Assembly: GCF_009498215.1 (NCBI RefSeq)
Contig: NZ_CP043499.1
Span: forward strand, 1,438,001 to 1,502,000
Source of the DNA: Rhizobium grahamii
Lineage (GTDB): Bacteria > Pseudomonadota > Alphaproteobacteria > Rhizobiales > Rhizobiaceae
Length of the DNA: 64,000 bases
Reading direction: 5' to 3'
Of the stretch, positions 1-9,655 are shown piece after piece (positions within the stretch are counted from its first letter, which is position 1; every line of letters begins with the position of its first letter). The position numbers were made by a program, and so were the translations under genes. Below the pieces are notes generated by a model that worked only from the letters and a program-made list of their open reading frames with translations, searched no databases and was not told the origin of the DNA.

Positions 1-2196
1 TCGATCGATCGCGACGAGCAGTTGGTCGAGCGTTTCAGGAAAGACAACACGCTCCTGCAGACCTCGCTCACTGCAGCCAACCAACTGCTCACCGAACTTC
101 ACGAAAGCAACGATCCCGCCATCAAGGATGCGGTCGGCAGGTCCGTCGATCTCGGCAATCTGATGATGCGGTTCGCCACAGAGCCGAACGAGAGATTGGC
201 GCGTGCAATCCAAGACAAATTGAGCGCAATGCTTCGGTCAGATAAAGCCGTTGATCCGAGCATCGTTTCGTATGTCGCCCAGGCACGTACAATCCTGACC
301 GCACTTCCGGCCGTGGACGATACGATCCAGGCCATACAGGCGTCGAAGACATCCTATGAGGCGCAGATACTCCAGAAGCAATATCTGGATGCCTATGGCT
401 TGATCAGCGTCCGATCCTCGTGGAGCCGGACATTGCTCGGCTCCATCTCGGTCTTCCTGTGCATCTACATCGGTATCCTCGTTTACCGGCTGCGGGCTCA
501 AACCCAACGGCTGACGCAGCAATTGGATCTCGAAACGCTGACGGCGGACATCAAGCGGCGTTTCGCCGAGGATTCCGACGACGTCTCGGCATGCCTTATT
601 GATTCCCTGGCGATCGTCGCGGAGTTCTTCGATGCACGCAGATACAGCTTCTTTGTCGTCGACAGCAGAACGAAGATGATCCTGTCAAGCTTTGGAGAAA
701 CGAACCAATCCGCTTTGGCTCCTCTCCTTCAGCAGCATTCCGAACAGATTTCGACGGCAACGATGAAGGAGCAACTCCATTGGGACCGCTTCTACTATCA
801 CAACCTGCAGCAATCGGAGATTCTGGCATTTCCCGAGGGCGCGATGAGTGCCGGCTCGGTTGTTGCCGCAAGTATAGATGCCGACTCTGTTGCGCTGATG
901 TTCCTTGAGCACAAGGACCTCCGCAGCAAGCCAGGTAGAGACGAAGTCCGTCTTCTCGGCCATGCAATCATCACGCTGGCACAATGCGTGAAGGGCCAGC
1001 GTGAACGAAGTGAGCGGCGGCAGCTGGAGGCCAGGCTCGAGCATTCTCAGCGCCTTGAAGCATTGGGCACCTTGGCTGGCGGCATTGCTCACGAATTCAA
1101 CAACACCTTGGGTGCCATCATGGGCTATGGCGAGATGGCACTGCACCTCAACAATCGCGCCTCCCGTACACGGCAATACCTGCAGGAAATTGTTTCGAGT
1201 GGACATCGCGCGAAACATATCATCGATCAGATTCTGACCTTCAGCCGCAAACGAGAGCGAGTTAGTCGGCCCTTCGACCTGAAGGAAGCGATCGATGACA
1301 TTGTGCCGTTGGTGCAGATGTCTAGTCCGGCGGGAATATCCGTAACCGCGACGATCGCCGACGAGATGCCAGCCATTGTCGGCAATCCGCTGGAGCTGCA
1401 GCAGGCCATCATGAACCTGTGCATGAATGCGGCACAGGCGTCCGGAGAAGAAGGGCACATTCGGCTCACGGCCGAGCGGATAGAGATAGCCGGCGATACA
1501 CCTCTTTCCCACGATGTGCTTCCTCGCGGACGATACATAATGATCAATGTCACCGACAACGGGAGCGGCATTGCGCCCGGCCTTCTACGCCATGTTTTCG
1601 AACCTTTCTTCACGACCAAATCGAAATCCGGGGGGACCGGCTTGGGTCTCGCGGCGGTTCACGGGTATGTCACCGGCATGAATGGGAGAATCCATGTCGA
1701 GAGCACGCCGGCGATGGGAACGACCTTCAAACTCTATTTTCCCTTTACAGCGGAAGCCCCCGTTCCACTCGCCCAGTTCTTCGACGAGCGAACAGTCCCG
1801 CTTGGCGACGGGCAAGTGGTTGCCCTGGCGCAAAAAGACCAAAACCTGCGGCTGATGTTCGAGGAGAAAATTGCCGCACTTGGATACGAGCCCGTCGGAT
1901 TTTCAAACCTCGCCGCGCTGCGGAAATGGATCGCGGACGGCGATCGACATCCTGACCTGATCGTCTTCGATCTGGATATCTGGCAGTCTCCTCCGGACCT
2001 GGAAGCAGTGGCCCAGGAGTACCCATTTGGCTCAACACTTTTCCTTACCGACCCAGCTCGGGACGGGCTGGACCCGAGGCGCTTTCCAAGCGTTCCAACC
2101 CTGCGAAAACCTGTTAGCGCGAACAGTCTCGCAACCACGCTTTCCAGGCTGATCGAGCCCAAGATGGTGGCGATAGATTCAAGATCGGAAGGCTAA
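1..2196 (+). CDS. VirA-like hybrid sensor histidine kinase, 5' end outside window
   Basis: The reading frame is open from the first base, so the true start lies to the left. The visible protein begins with a helical, probably periplasmic sensor region of the DAHL type, followed by a membrane segment (around residues 135-157, SVFLCIYIGILVYRL), a GAF-like region, a HisKA domain with the phosphoacceptor H-box GGIAHEFNNTLG near residue 355, and an HATPase domain with N-box, DNGSGI and GTGLGL motifs. The last 120 residues resemble a receiver: an Asp in IVFDLDIW and a Lys in LRKPV are present, but the N-terminal acidic pair is gone (ALAQKDQ). This is the architecture of VirA-like kinases. No partner regulator is visible beside it. 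Confidence 0.85.
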   Translation, partial: SIDRDEQLVERFRKDNTLLQTSLTAANQLLTELHESNDPAIKDAVGRSVDLGNLMMRFATEPNERLARAIQDKLSAMLRSDKAVDPSIVSYVAQARTILTALPAVDDTIQAIQASKTSYEAQILQKQYLDAYGLISVRSSWSRTLLGSISVFLCIYIGILVYRLRAQTQRLTQQLDLETLTADIKRRFAEDSDDVSACLIDSLAIVAEFFDARRYSFFVVDSRTKMILSSFGETNQSALAPLLQQHSEQISTATMKEQLHWDRFYYHNLQQSEILAFPEGAMSAGSVVAASIDADSVALMFLEHKDLRSKPGRDEVRLLGHAIITLAQCVKGQRERSERRQLEARLEHSQRLEALGTLAGGIAHEFNNTLGAIMGYGEMALHLNNRASRTRQYLQEIVSSGHRAKHIIDQILTFSRKRERVSRPFDLKEAIDDIVPLVQMSSPAGISVTATIADEMPAIVGNPLELQQAIMNLCMNAAQASGEEGHIRLTAERIEIAGDTPLSHDVLPRGRYIMINVTDNGSGIAPGLLRHVFEPFFTTKSKSGGTGLGLAAVHGYVTGMNGRIHVESTPAMGTTFKLYFPFTAEAPVPLAQFFDERTVPLGDGQVVALAQKDQNLRLMFEEKIAALGYEPVGFSNLAALRKWIADGDRHPDLIVFDLDIWQSPPDLEAVAQEYPFGSTLFLTDPARDGLDPRRFPSVPTLRKPVSANSLATTLSRLIEPKMVAIDSRSEG

Positions 2197-2224
2197 GGCA
2201 CTCTCGAACGACCTTCGCGCTCGC

Positions 2225-2605
2225 AGCACGACAATACCCCAGCCCCGACAAAGACGCCCACGCTCAACCCCGCGCAAACAAGTGCGCAGGCAACCGCCCT
2301 GCGGTTATGGCGAACGTACTTAGCGACAAAGATCCACGCGCCGCAGACTTCGCCCCCAGTGGCAATGCCCTGTGTAATCCTCAGCAAGACCAAGAGAACC
2401 GGGGGCCACCGGGCCGATCACCTTATCAGACGGCGACAGATCAACACCGAGCGTCGAAGCGGCCATGAGAAGAACTGAAAAGGCGAATACCCTTTTCCCG
2501 CCGAACAAGTCGCCAAGATGCGCGAGCAACAATCCCGCCTAGCTGACGAAAAACGTATCCCGTGGCAAAGATCCCGAAGGTCTGCGTGGTTCCTGTTCGT
2601 GTTGA
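2225..2605 (-). pseudogene. Remnant of an MFS (metabolite:H+ symporter type) transporter
   Basis: Three pieces in different frames line up end to end as one MFS protein. The first reads FGIFATGYVFRQLGG, the second LLAHLGDLFGGKRVFAFSVL (the loop 2-3 signature, normally GD.FGRKR), the third VLLRITQGIATGGEVCGAW (the RxxQG-x5-E segment of the MHS subfamily). Frame changes fall near 2520 and 2395. The N-terminal start and everything after roughly the fourth or fifth membrane helix are missing. Its end abuts the kinase stop codon. It is clearly decayed and cannot make a transporter. Confidence 0.75.
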
Positions 2606-2803
2606 GGCGAGACCTCTGGGCTGGCAGAGGTGTGAGCATCATGCTCGGTCAATTTGGCGAAGTCATAAGAATCCTATCGAAGTTTCAGAGGCCCTATTAT
2701 TGAACCGCCACCAAAGTCGGATTCTAATTACGTCTGAAAGAGAGCAACCGGGGACGGTGAAGCGTCTCTCCGCACGTGCATTGAGGTGGTCCGCCCGCTT
2801 CCC

Positions 2804-4099
2804 TCAAGCTGACGCCAGAGCCGCTTCCAACCGCGGAGTGTCCGACGCTTGCAGGACGGTAGTCGATAGTATCAGCTCGGCAATCAAACCGCCGCCGGCC
2901 CGCTGCCGAAGGTTGAAACTCGCGTCCAGGCTGGCAGCAAGCTGCTGAGCAATCGCCAGACCGAGGCCTGTCCCCTGGACCTGACCCGTCGCCGACTGTG
3001 CCCCCCTCACAAAGGGCTTTTTGACTCTCTCGAGCAGTTCCTCCGCTATACCGGGACCACGGTCCAACACCGAGATCACGATTCTGCCGTTGTCTTTGTG
3101 CGCAACGCGCACTTCGGCAGCGCCGGAAAATTTGAGCGCATTGTCGACGAAATTCGTGAGCGCGCGCCGCAACGCCTGAGGCCGGGTCATGATCACGCCG
3201 CCCACATTGCCGATAACGCTCACGGCCCGCTCGGTTTCCTGATAGTCCATGACAAGGCAATCGATGAATGCATGCAGATCAACGGACCTGATTTCCTCCT
3301 GCCTCACATGCGCATTTCGCGCATAGGCCATTCCCTCTCTGATCAGGCGTTCAGTCTCGTCGAGATCTCGCAAGAACTTCTCCCTATCCGGAAACGTGTT
3401 TGCCAGCTCTGCTCGAAGTCGCATCCGGGTGATCGGTGTTTGCATGTCATGAGAGAAGGCGGAGAGCATTTGGATCCGCTCGTCCATGTGGCCCCTCATG
3501 CGGCGGCGCATCGTATTGAATGCCCTTGCCATGGCAGCCACTTCGGGTGGTCCATTCTCTTCAAGTTCGTGGCCGAGACGTTCGGGCCCCAATGCACTGA
3601 CGGCCGAGGTGATTTGCGACAGTGGCCTGATTGTCGTGCGGATCACATAAGCGAACATCAGACCAATCAGCAGCAGAAGAACGATATGGCTTCCGACCAT
3701 CGCCGCCAGCGGATCGACAGTCGCTGCGGAAAGCTCCAACCGCGCAAAGGATGGCACAGGGGCCGCGATTGCATCGAACTCAGGACGATCCGCCTCGACC
3801 CGTTGAAACGATCCGGCCGGCAAGCTTTCTGGCATCCGCCGAGTCTGAAACCCGGAATCGAGGGCCATCTGATTTGTGAGTGCCGCGTACTCTACCGGCG
3901 TCGCCCTATCCAATTGTGGATCGCGACGTTCATGCAAGTTCTCCTGCATTTGATACACGCCGAGTGCAAGGGCTCCGTGCGCCAGCAGCACCCCTGCAAT
4001 CGTGACGGATATCAGCCGGTTGCGCATAGTGCTGAGTCTGTACCTGAGACCCGCTTCGGGATCACAGCGCGTTCGAGAATCTGAAAATCGGCTGGCCAT
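2804..4099 (-). CDS. EnvZ-like orphan sensor histidine kinase
   Basis: A 431-residue membrane sensor kinase: an N-terminal membrane helix (about 28-48), a periplasmic stretch, a second helix (about 138-153), HAMP (about 155-210), a HisKA domain with His217 in the H-box FSHDMQTPITRMRLRAEL, and an HATPase domain with N-box (NFVDNALKFSG), G1 (DRGPGI) and G2 (GTGLGLAI). This is the OmpR/EnvZ-type layout. No response regulator gene adjoins it on either side, so its partner is elsewhere or lost. An internal Met at 4027 is an alternative start; the longer form is kept because it adds a plausible cytoplasmic tail. Confidence 0.85.
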   Translation of the reverse strand: MASRFSDSRTRCDPEAGLRYRLSTMRNRLISVTIAGVLLAHGALALGVYQMQENLHERRDPQLDRATPVEYAALTNQMALDSGFQTRRMPESLPAGSFQRVEADRPEFDAIAAPVPSFARLELSAATVDPLAAMVGSHIVLLLLIGLMFAYVIRTTIRPLSQITSAVSALGPERLGHELEENGPPEVAAMARAFNTMRRRMRGHMDERIQMLSAFSHDMQTPITRMRLRAELANTFPDREKFLRDLDETERLIREGMAYARNAHVRQEEIRSVDLHAFIDCLVMDYQETERAVSVIGNVGGVIMTRPQALRRALTNFVDNALKFSGAAEVRVAHKDNGRIVISVLDRGPGIAEELLERVKKPFVRGAQSATGQVQGTGLGLAIAQQLAASLDASFNLRQRAGGGLIAELILSTTVLQASDTPRLEAALASA

Positions 4100-4405
4100 C
4101 GGAATCTCTGCGGTTGCTTTACTGACGTGTCGGGCTGTTACCCCGAGGGCATACTCTGCAGCCCTTGATCGATGTCAGTAGTGCGTTCCCAAAGCCAAGT
4201 TTTCGTTTCAGATTCGGTCGGATGTATTTCGTCTGTAATGAAGGGTTTATTCGGACGCCGCACCTGGAGGACCGCCGGCGTTTGTATCCTGATATGTCGT
4301 CACCGCCGAAACTTACACGACATTGCAAAAACTGCGGTCTTCCGAAATTCACCAGATACATGCGGAGCCAACGATCCGGGGCAAACAAAGTCTCGGAGAT
4401 TGGCG
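4100..4405. other. Intergenic region without a recognisable gene
   Basis: This stretch separates the divergent kinase and SDR genes. It must contain both promoters, but I see no open frame with a start site and coding character, and no clear repeat or operator. Confidence 0.5.
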
Positions 4406-5260
4406 ATGAAGCAACGTTGGTTAGTGACTGGAAGCTCCAAGGGTCTTGGCCGCGCGATCGTCCACGCCGCCCTGGACAACGGACATCATGTCGTTGCGAC
4501 TGCTCGCGACACCGACGGGCTCGCCGATCTGTCGCTGCGATATGGCGACCGGGTGATGATCCTGCGTTTGGACGTGACGAACGCCGACGAAGTTTCCGCA
4601 ACTGTCGAGAGAGCTGTCGATCAATTCGGCGGGCTCGATGTCGTCGTCAACAATGCAGGATACGGCACGATCAATTCCATCGAAGATGCGACACTGGCCG
4701 ACATACGAAACGAAATCGAGACGAACCTGTTCGGGACCATCATGGTCACCAAGGCGGTGATCCCGGTCTTCCGAGAGCAGCGCAGCGGACACTTCATAAA
4801 TTTTTCCTCGGTGGGTGGCCGCCTCGGAGCACCGGGACGTGGCGCCTATTCCGCGGCAAAATGGGGCGTGGAAGGTTTCTCGGAGGTCCTTGCCGGCGAG
4901 ATGGCTCTGTTTGGCGTCAAGGTGACGATCATCGAGCCGGGCGGCTTCAGAACGGACTTCGCCGGCGCCTCGACCACGCTGAATTTCGGCCGTCCCGAAT
5001 ACGATCAGGTTGTCGGCGCTGCGGCCAGAACACAGCGCGCCTATGACGGACGCCAACCCGGCGATCCAAAGAAGGCCGCTCAAGCGATCTTGCAAGTCGC
5101 TCAGTCCAACGCACCCCCGCTCAGGCTTGCGCTGGGAAGTGACGCTGTAAAAGCAATCCGCGCGGCAAGCCAACGGTGGCAAGTTGAGCTTGATGGTTGG
5201 GAAGAGCTCAGCCTTTCGACCGACTTCGAGCAGGCCCACGCGCCTCAAAAGACGAATTGA
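4406..5260 (+). CDS. Short-chain dehydrogenase/reductase
   Basis: A 284-residue classical SDR. The N-terminal nucleotide-binding motif is TGSSKGLGRAI (TGxxxGxG), the NNAG motif appears as VVNNAGYG, and the catalytic set is Ser (INFSSVGG) followed by Tyr-x3-Lys (YSAAK). The frame is open far upstream, but the start is placed at the ATG preceded by GGAG seven bases away, which gives a normal SDR N-terminus (MKQRWLVTGSSKG). The substrate cannot be deduced. A strong hairpin follows the gene. Confidence 0.88.
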   Translation: MKQRWLVTGSSKGLGRAIVHAALDNGHHVVATARDTDGLADLSLRYGDRVMILRLDVTNADEVSATVERAVDQFGGLDVVVNNAGYGTINSIEDATLADIRNEIETNLFGTIMVTKAVIPVFREQRSGHFINFSSVGGRLGAPGRGAYSAAKWGVEGFSEVLAGEMALFGVKVTIIEPGGFRTDFAGASTTLNFGRPEYDQVVGAAARTQRAYDGRQPGDPKKAAQAILQVAQSNAPPLRLALGSDAVKAIRAASQRWQVELDGWEELSLSTDFEQAHAPQKTN

Positions 5261-5314
5261 CTTCGGCGACCACCCCTCATCGCGCCGAAGTCGCGGATCG
5301 CCCTCCGATCCGCC

Positions 5315-5354
5315 AAGGGCCGCCTCTCCTCCTCCCCCTCAAGAGGCGGCCCTT
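5315..5354 (+). terminator. Hairpin terminator after the SDR gene
   Basis: A perfect 13-bp inverted repeat (AAGGGCCGCCTCT paired with AGAGGCGGCCCTT) encloses a 14-base pyrimidine-rich loop and is followed by GTTTATTT. It sits 55 bases after the SDR stop codon. Confidence 0.75.
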
Positions 5355-5658
5355 GTTTATTTCCGCTGTCGGCTACGAAGGCCTTGCCGATGCATCCTCG
5401 CAGTCGCAGCGGCTACCATCAGACATGGTGGGATACATAACGTCCCGATCCTTGAAATCTTCGAGACACATGGCGCGGTTTAGCTGACGCCATCAGACAA
5501 GCAGCCCGACTACATGTTCGGCGCCGAGATTCCTGTCGAGCCGCCGCCTCTCACTTGATGCAGGTACCCGGATTGGCTGTCGCCGGCGAGCACCAGTTCG
5601 CCGACTCAGATCTGACAAAACGAAATGACTGATGCTTTGATCGAAATGGGTTGAAGAA
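5355..5658. other. Intergenic region without a recognisable gene
   Basis: Between the terminator and the next kinase gene there are only short open frames lacking ribosome sites. The stretch presumably contains the kinase promoter; no operator was recognised. Confidence 0.4.
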
Positions 5659-7242
5659 ATGGCAATCGGCTTTCACGGACTATTTGCAACACATGAGGCA
5701 GAACACCATGACCTGGTTTTCGGCGGCCTGTCTCTCCTGATCGGTTCAGCGGTATTTGCCGTCGATATGTTCACAGGGATCGAAGGCGCGGTTGCGGTCC
5801 TCTACTCGATAGCCCTTCTGTTCGCCGCCCAGGCCGCCAATCGCAAAGGTCTGATGGCGCTATCTGCGGCGTTCATCGCGCTGACCCTTTTCGCGTTTTT
5901 CTTTGGCCACGGTCCGGATCCCGACATGCAGGCATTCCTGCGGCTTGTCGTCGCCTTGGCCTCGCTTGCGGTAACGACAGCGTTGCTGGTCCGAAATGAC
6001 GAGGCAAAGGCTGAGCTGCTGCGGATGAATTCCGCCCTTCGTGAAAGCGAAACGCGCTATCGTTCAATTTTCCACGGGACAAGGGTCGCTCTTTGGGAGC
6101 GCGACTATTCGCGTCTGCGCCACCATCTCGTCTCGCTGAAAGCGCGGGGCATCAGCGACATCAAGCTTCACGCGCGCGACAATCCGGAATTCATCCGGGA
6201 CTGCATCCAGATGATCGAGATCGTCGCGGCCAATGCCGCGGCAAACGATTTACTGGGAGCGACTCCCGATCACCCCTCCAACTGCGCGATGGCCGGCTAC
6301 ATTCCGCCAGACAGCGCGGCAATCACCGAAGTGCTGCAAGCGATCATGGATGGCGCGTCTCATCTTGAACACGACGCGGAAGTCATCAGCGAGAACGGCG
6401 AGACAAAGTCCGTTCTGCTCAGCATCGGCTTTCCCGACGATACGTCGGCGTTCAACCGTGTGGTCGTCAGCATGGTGGATGTCACGCAGAGGGAAGAGGC
6501 GCGAAAGACGCTGGCAGAGGCTCAGGCGGAGCTCAGCCGAGCATCGAAGGCAGCAACCGTTGGGGTCCTTTCCGCATCCCTCGCGCACGAGCTTAACCAG
6601 CCGCTCGGCGCAATCGTTGTAAACTCCCAGACGCTGCTCAGGTGGCTGGCAAAAGATCCGCCTGATCTTGAGGCGACACGCCGCTCCGCAGAGCGAATCC
6701 TCCGCGACGGCAACCGCGCAAGCGAGATCATCAAGAACACCCGCTCAATGCTGTCAGCGACTCCGCCTGAAGCCGAGCATATCGATCTCAACGCTCTTCT
6801 CAGTGAGACGCTGACATTGATGGAGCACGATCTTCAGCGGGAACGCACCGCCGTCGAAATTATCCAGGAAGAAGAAATTCCTTCGGTGCCCGGCATCAAG
6901 ATCGAGATGCAGCAGGTCCTGATAAACCTCATCTCCAACGCGGCTCACGCGATCGCTGCCGCCGCTGCAAAGCGAAGGCTCGTGACGATCACGTTGAAGA
7001 ACGAGCATGATGGAGAGCACGTTCTGATCTCCGTCCGCGACACCGGCAACGGGCTGGACCTGGAAGCGGCACGGAAAATATTCACACCATTCTTCACGAC
7101 GAAAAAGAACGGGATGGGTATGGGCCTGTCGATCTGCAGGAGCGCTATCGAGGCCAGAGGAGGAACGCTTGAGGCGCGCAACCATCCCGAGGGAGGCGCC
7201 CTGTTTGAGATCCGGCTGCCCAAGGAGAAAGCTGATGCCTGA
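5659..7242 (+). CDS. Membrane-bound PAS-type sensor histidine kinase (FixL-like family)
   Basis: A 527-residue kinase. Residues 18-112 hold about four membrane helices, followed by a short coiled region, a PAS-like input domain (about 130-285), a HisKA domain with His310 in SLAHELNQPLGAI, and an HATPase domain with NLISNAAHAI, DTGNGL, FTTKKNGMGMGLSI motifs. The HELNQPL H-box and TTK-NGMGMGLSI box are typical of kinases paired with FixJ/NodW-type regulators. The next gene overlaps its end by eight bases and encodes exactly such a regulator, so the two form a cognate pair. The N-terminal membrane domain resembles the stand-alone protein at 28510-28845. Confidence 0.88.
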   Translation: MAIGFHGLFATHEAEHHDLVFGGLSLLIGSAVFAVDMFTGIEGAVAVLYSIALLFAAQAANRKGLMALSAAFIALTLFAFFFGHGPDPDMQAFLRLVVALASLAVTTALLVRNDEAKAELLRMNSALRESETRYRSIFHGTRVALWERDYSRLRHHLVSLKARGISDIKLHARDNPEFIRDCIQMIEIVAANAAANDLLGATPDHPSNCAMAGYIPPDSAAITEVLQAIMDGASHLEHDAEVISENGETKSVLLSIGFPDDTSAFNRVVVSMVDVTQREEARKTLAEAQAELSRASKAATVGVLSASLAHELNQPLGAIVVNSQTLLRWLAKDPPDLEATRRSAERILRDGNRASEIIKNTRSMLSATPPEAEHIDLNALLSETLTLMEHDLQRERTAVEIIQEEEIPSVPGIKIEMQQVLINLISNAAHAIAAAAAKRRLVTITLKNEHDGEHVLISVRDTGNGLDLEAARKIFTPFFTTKKNGMGMGLSICRSAIEARGGTLEARNHPEGGALFEIRLPKEKADA

Positions 7243-7935
7243 ATCGACCGCACCGCTGCGCAACATCAGCGGCCCAATCATCAATATCGTCGAGGACGAC
7301 GTCTCGATGCGTGAGTCCTTGATCGACCTGTTCCAATCGATGAACCTTCAGGCGACCGCATTTGCGAGTCCGGAGGAATTTCTTGACCGCGCGGAGCTTG
7401 CCCGACCTGGCTGCATCGTCCTCGATGTGAGGCTTCCCGGCTGAATGGGTTGGATCTCCAGGAGTATCTTGAGAGAAACGGCAGCACACTCCCGATCGTA
7501 TTCATGACAGGATTCGGCGACATCTCGATGAGCGTCAGGGCAATGAAAGCCGGGGCGATCGATTTCCTGACAAAGCCATTCCGAGATCAGGATATGCTGG
7601 ACTCGGTGCTGACGGCGATCGAGCAGGACGCCGTCCGCCGCAGGAAGATGCGCGAGTTTGATGGCTTCGGTTCGCGGATGGACGCCTTGTCCCCGCGGGA
7701 ACGAGACGTCCTGCAGGCGGTCGTGGAGGGGCTCATGAACAAGCAAATTGCCTACAGGCTCGGGCTCAGCGAAATCACTGTGAAGCTGCACCGCGCAAGC
7801 ATGATGAAGAAGATGGAGGTGACCTCCGTTGCTGAACTGGTTCGTGCCAACGAACGCGTGAGCCGCCATCGCGCGCTGAAGAAGCAAGCAGACGACAAGC
7901 GTCCGGCAAACAGCGCGTTGCGCAGCGGCCTCTAG
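7235..7935 (+). pseudogene. FixJ/NodW-family response regulator, split by a one-base frameshift
   Basis: The first part starts at an ATG overlapping the kinase gene and encodes a receiver half with acidic residues (IVEDD) and the phosphoacceptor Asp64 in VLDVRLPG; it then meets a TGA at 7442. The rest of the receiver (GLDLQEYL, FMTGFGDISMSVRAMKAGAIDFLTKPF) and a LuxR/FixJ-type HTH (LSPRERDVLQAVVEGLMNKQIAYRLGLSEITVKLHR) continue in another frame. Inserting one A after 7441 restores GGC ATG AAT GGG, giving the family consensus LPGMNGLDLQ. As printed the regulator is broken; a real mutation and a sequencing error are both possible. Confidence 0.88.
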
Positions 7936-8103
7936 GCAAGGCGAACTTGCTCAGCTTCCCTGCGGTAGCAACGATCGGCGCTATCTGCGCCCTCGATGGG
8001 ACCCGCTGGTTTGCCGTGTTCCGGGATGAGCGAATAGCGCCTGCGACGCCCACCGTATTTAGCATCGACAGCTAGTCGTTGACCGTCTTCTGAGTGAGAG
8101 AAA

Positions 8104-8685
8104 TTATCTCTCCGCCCGCAGGTCGGGCAGCCGCTTCATAATGCGCTGCAATGTTCTTCGATGCATCGATAGGCGATTTGCGGCACGCGCCACGTTCGAT
8201 CCGCTAGAGAGAAATACTTCACGGATATGTTCGTCGCGGATTGAGTTCGGCGTCGGCAGCGGCGCTGCGCCTGGAGCATGCAACATATCTCGGCGGAGCA
8301 GGATCCCGATCAGAAAATCCACGTCCGTCGGTTTCGGGATCACGTCCCCTGCGCCGGCTTGGACGGCACGCAACGCAATTCCAGGCGTGCAGTGGGACGT
8401 GAATACGACTGTCCTGCAATTCGGCTGGTGCGCAATCAGGGCATTCAGCACGTCAAACCCGCTTCCCATATCGAACTTGAGTTCGGTGATCGCATACGAG
8501 AATGCCGTCTGAGAGACGGCCTCGATAGCGGACTCCACGCTGTTCGCAATGCTTGCCTTCAAACCACTGCTGCTCAAGTGCTGAGAAACTTCTCTTGAAA
8601 GAGCGTTGTCAGGCTCAACGACAAGAACGGCGCCGGCCAACGACGGGGTGGATGCGGGCGTTCCGAGACCGCGTCGAGCAAACAT
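8104..8685 (-). CDS. ActR/RegA-like response regulator with degenerate receiver
   Basis: A 193-residue protein with an N-terminal receiver-like domain (about 18-135) and a C-terminal Fis-type HTH (VARAANRLSMHRRTLQRIMK) as in ActR/PrrA/RegA. The receiver keeps the switch Thr96 (VVFTS) and Lys118 (IPKPTD), but the phosphoacceptor Asp is Glu68 (ITELKFDMGSG) and the acidic pair has become Glu24-Pro25 (VVEPD). Mg2+ binding and phosphorylation are therefore unlikely. The start is set at the ATG seven bases after AAGGAG; an upstream GTG at 8754 has no good ribosome site. No kinase adjoins it. Confidence 0.85.
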   Translation of the reverse strand: MFARRGLGTPASTPSLAGAVLVVEPDNALSREVSQHLSSSGLKASIANSVESAIEAVSQTAFSYAITELKFDMGSGFDVLNALIAHQPNCRTVVFTSHCTPGIALRAVQAGAGDVIPKPTDVDFLIGILLRRDMLHAPGAAPLPTPNSIRDEHIREVFLSSGSNVARAANRLSMHRRTLQRIMKRLPDLRAER

Positions 8686-9000
8686 AGGCGAGCTCCTTGA
8701 CCGCCAATCGAAAGACAGGCGGCACGGTTGAAGACATTGGTCGTTGAGTTTCACTCGCGCCGTCGAGGCCGCGTGATGAACCGGATGCTGTTGCGTTCTA
8801 GAGTGGCAGTTGACGACTGCTCATCGATGTCATCGGTTTCTAATTGTCTGACATTTGTAGCAATTCGCCGTCGCAATCGCGGAACGCATGCTCCGCGAGC
8901 CCGGTAGGCTTTCACCATTGTCTTGGTGATTGCATAAAACCCTGTGGGCTGCATGGAGACCACGTCGAAGCCAAAGGATCTCCATGCGTCGTCTGTTCGC
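8686..9000. other. Intergenic region without a recognisable gene
   Basis: It lies upstream of the ActR-like regulator and downstream of the lipoprotein gene. I see no convincing coding frame or RNA. It probably contains the regulator promoter. Confidence 0.4.
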
Positions 9001-9447
9001 TTACCAGCCGTATCCACCGTAGCCATAAAAGCCGGTGACCGAAGGTCCCCAGACGTTCCAATCCCATGTGGCATCCTGGTAGGTTTGCGCTGCAAGCAGC
9101 TGGCGGTTCGCGATCTTCTCCTGAAGCCGCGTGGCACGGTAGCGGTCATAGGCCTGCTGGCTGCCGACATAGAGGCATTGGCAGCCGAGCGGATCGGCAT
9201 AGACGTAGCTGACCGTATCGCCATGGGTGCGGGTCAGAAACTTGTTCGCAGGAAGTCGTTTCAGCATGGCCTGGCGAGCCGGCGTGTTGGCCGGACGCAC
9301 GATGAAGCCTGCGGCCGCCAGTCCGTCCTCTTTATGCTGTACTGACTCAGCCTCGGTCTGGCATGACGTCAATCCCAGCATCGCAACGATCAGCATGGCT
9401 GCTGAAGCAGAGGTTTTGTGGGCGGTTGGCAGTTTGATGGAAAGCAT
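9001..9447 (-). CDS. Small lipoprotein of unknown function
   Basis: A 148-residue protein with a lipoprotein signal peptide: a charged N-terminus (MLSIKLPTAHKT), a hydrophobic core (SAAMLIVAMLGL) and the lipobox LTSC. The mature part contains a CQC motif (LGCQCLYVG) and ends in a Tyr/Trp/Gly-rich tail (YGYGGYGW). I do not recognise the family. The frame is open upstream, but this Met gives the only sensible signal peptide. Confidence 0.65.
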   Translation of the reverse strand: MLSIKLPTAHKTSASAAMLIVAMLGLTSCQTEAESVQHKEDGLAAAGFIVRPANTPARQAMLKRLPANKFLTRTHGDTVSYVYADPLGCQCLYVGSQQAYDRYRATRLQEKIANRQLLAAQTYQDATWDWNVWGPSVTGFYGYGGYGW

Positions 9448-9655
9448 CGGAGGATCCCTATCTGATGTACGGCATCGCCAGATTGCTTTGGCAGGCATGC
9501 GCTTTGAAGCCATACGCTCGGACGGAACAGGTATCCTTCCGTATATGTGAGCGGAAAAATGACGCACTCGCCCCTGTCCGTGGACGCTTGGCACCACGCG
9601 GGATCGGGGCACGGAGGACTGGATTTATGCCCGTTGACTTATCTTCGGGTTGAGC

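Noticed and set aside
8751..9224. Open frame upstream of the ActR-like gene
   Set aside because: Its composition is low-complexity Ser/Arg, and it overlaps the better-supported lipoprotein gene.
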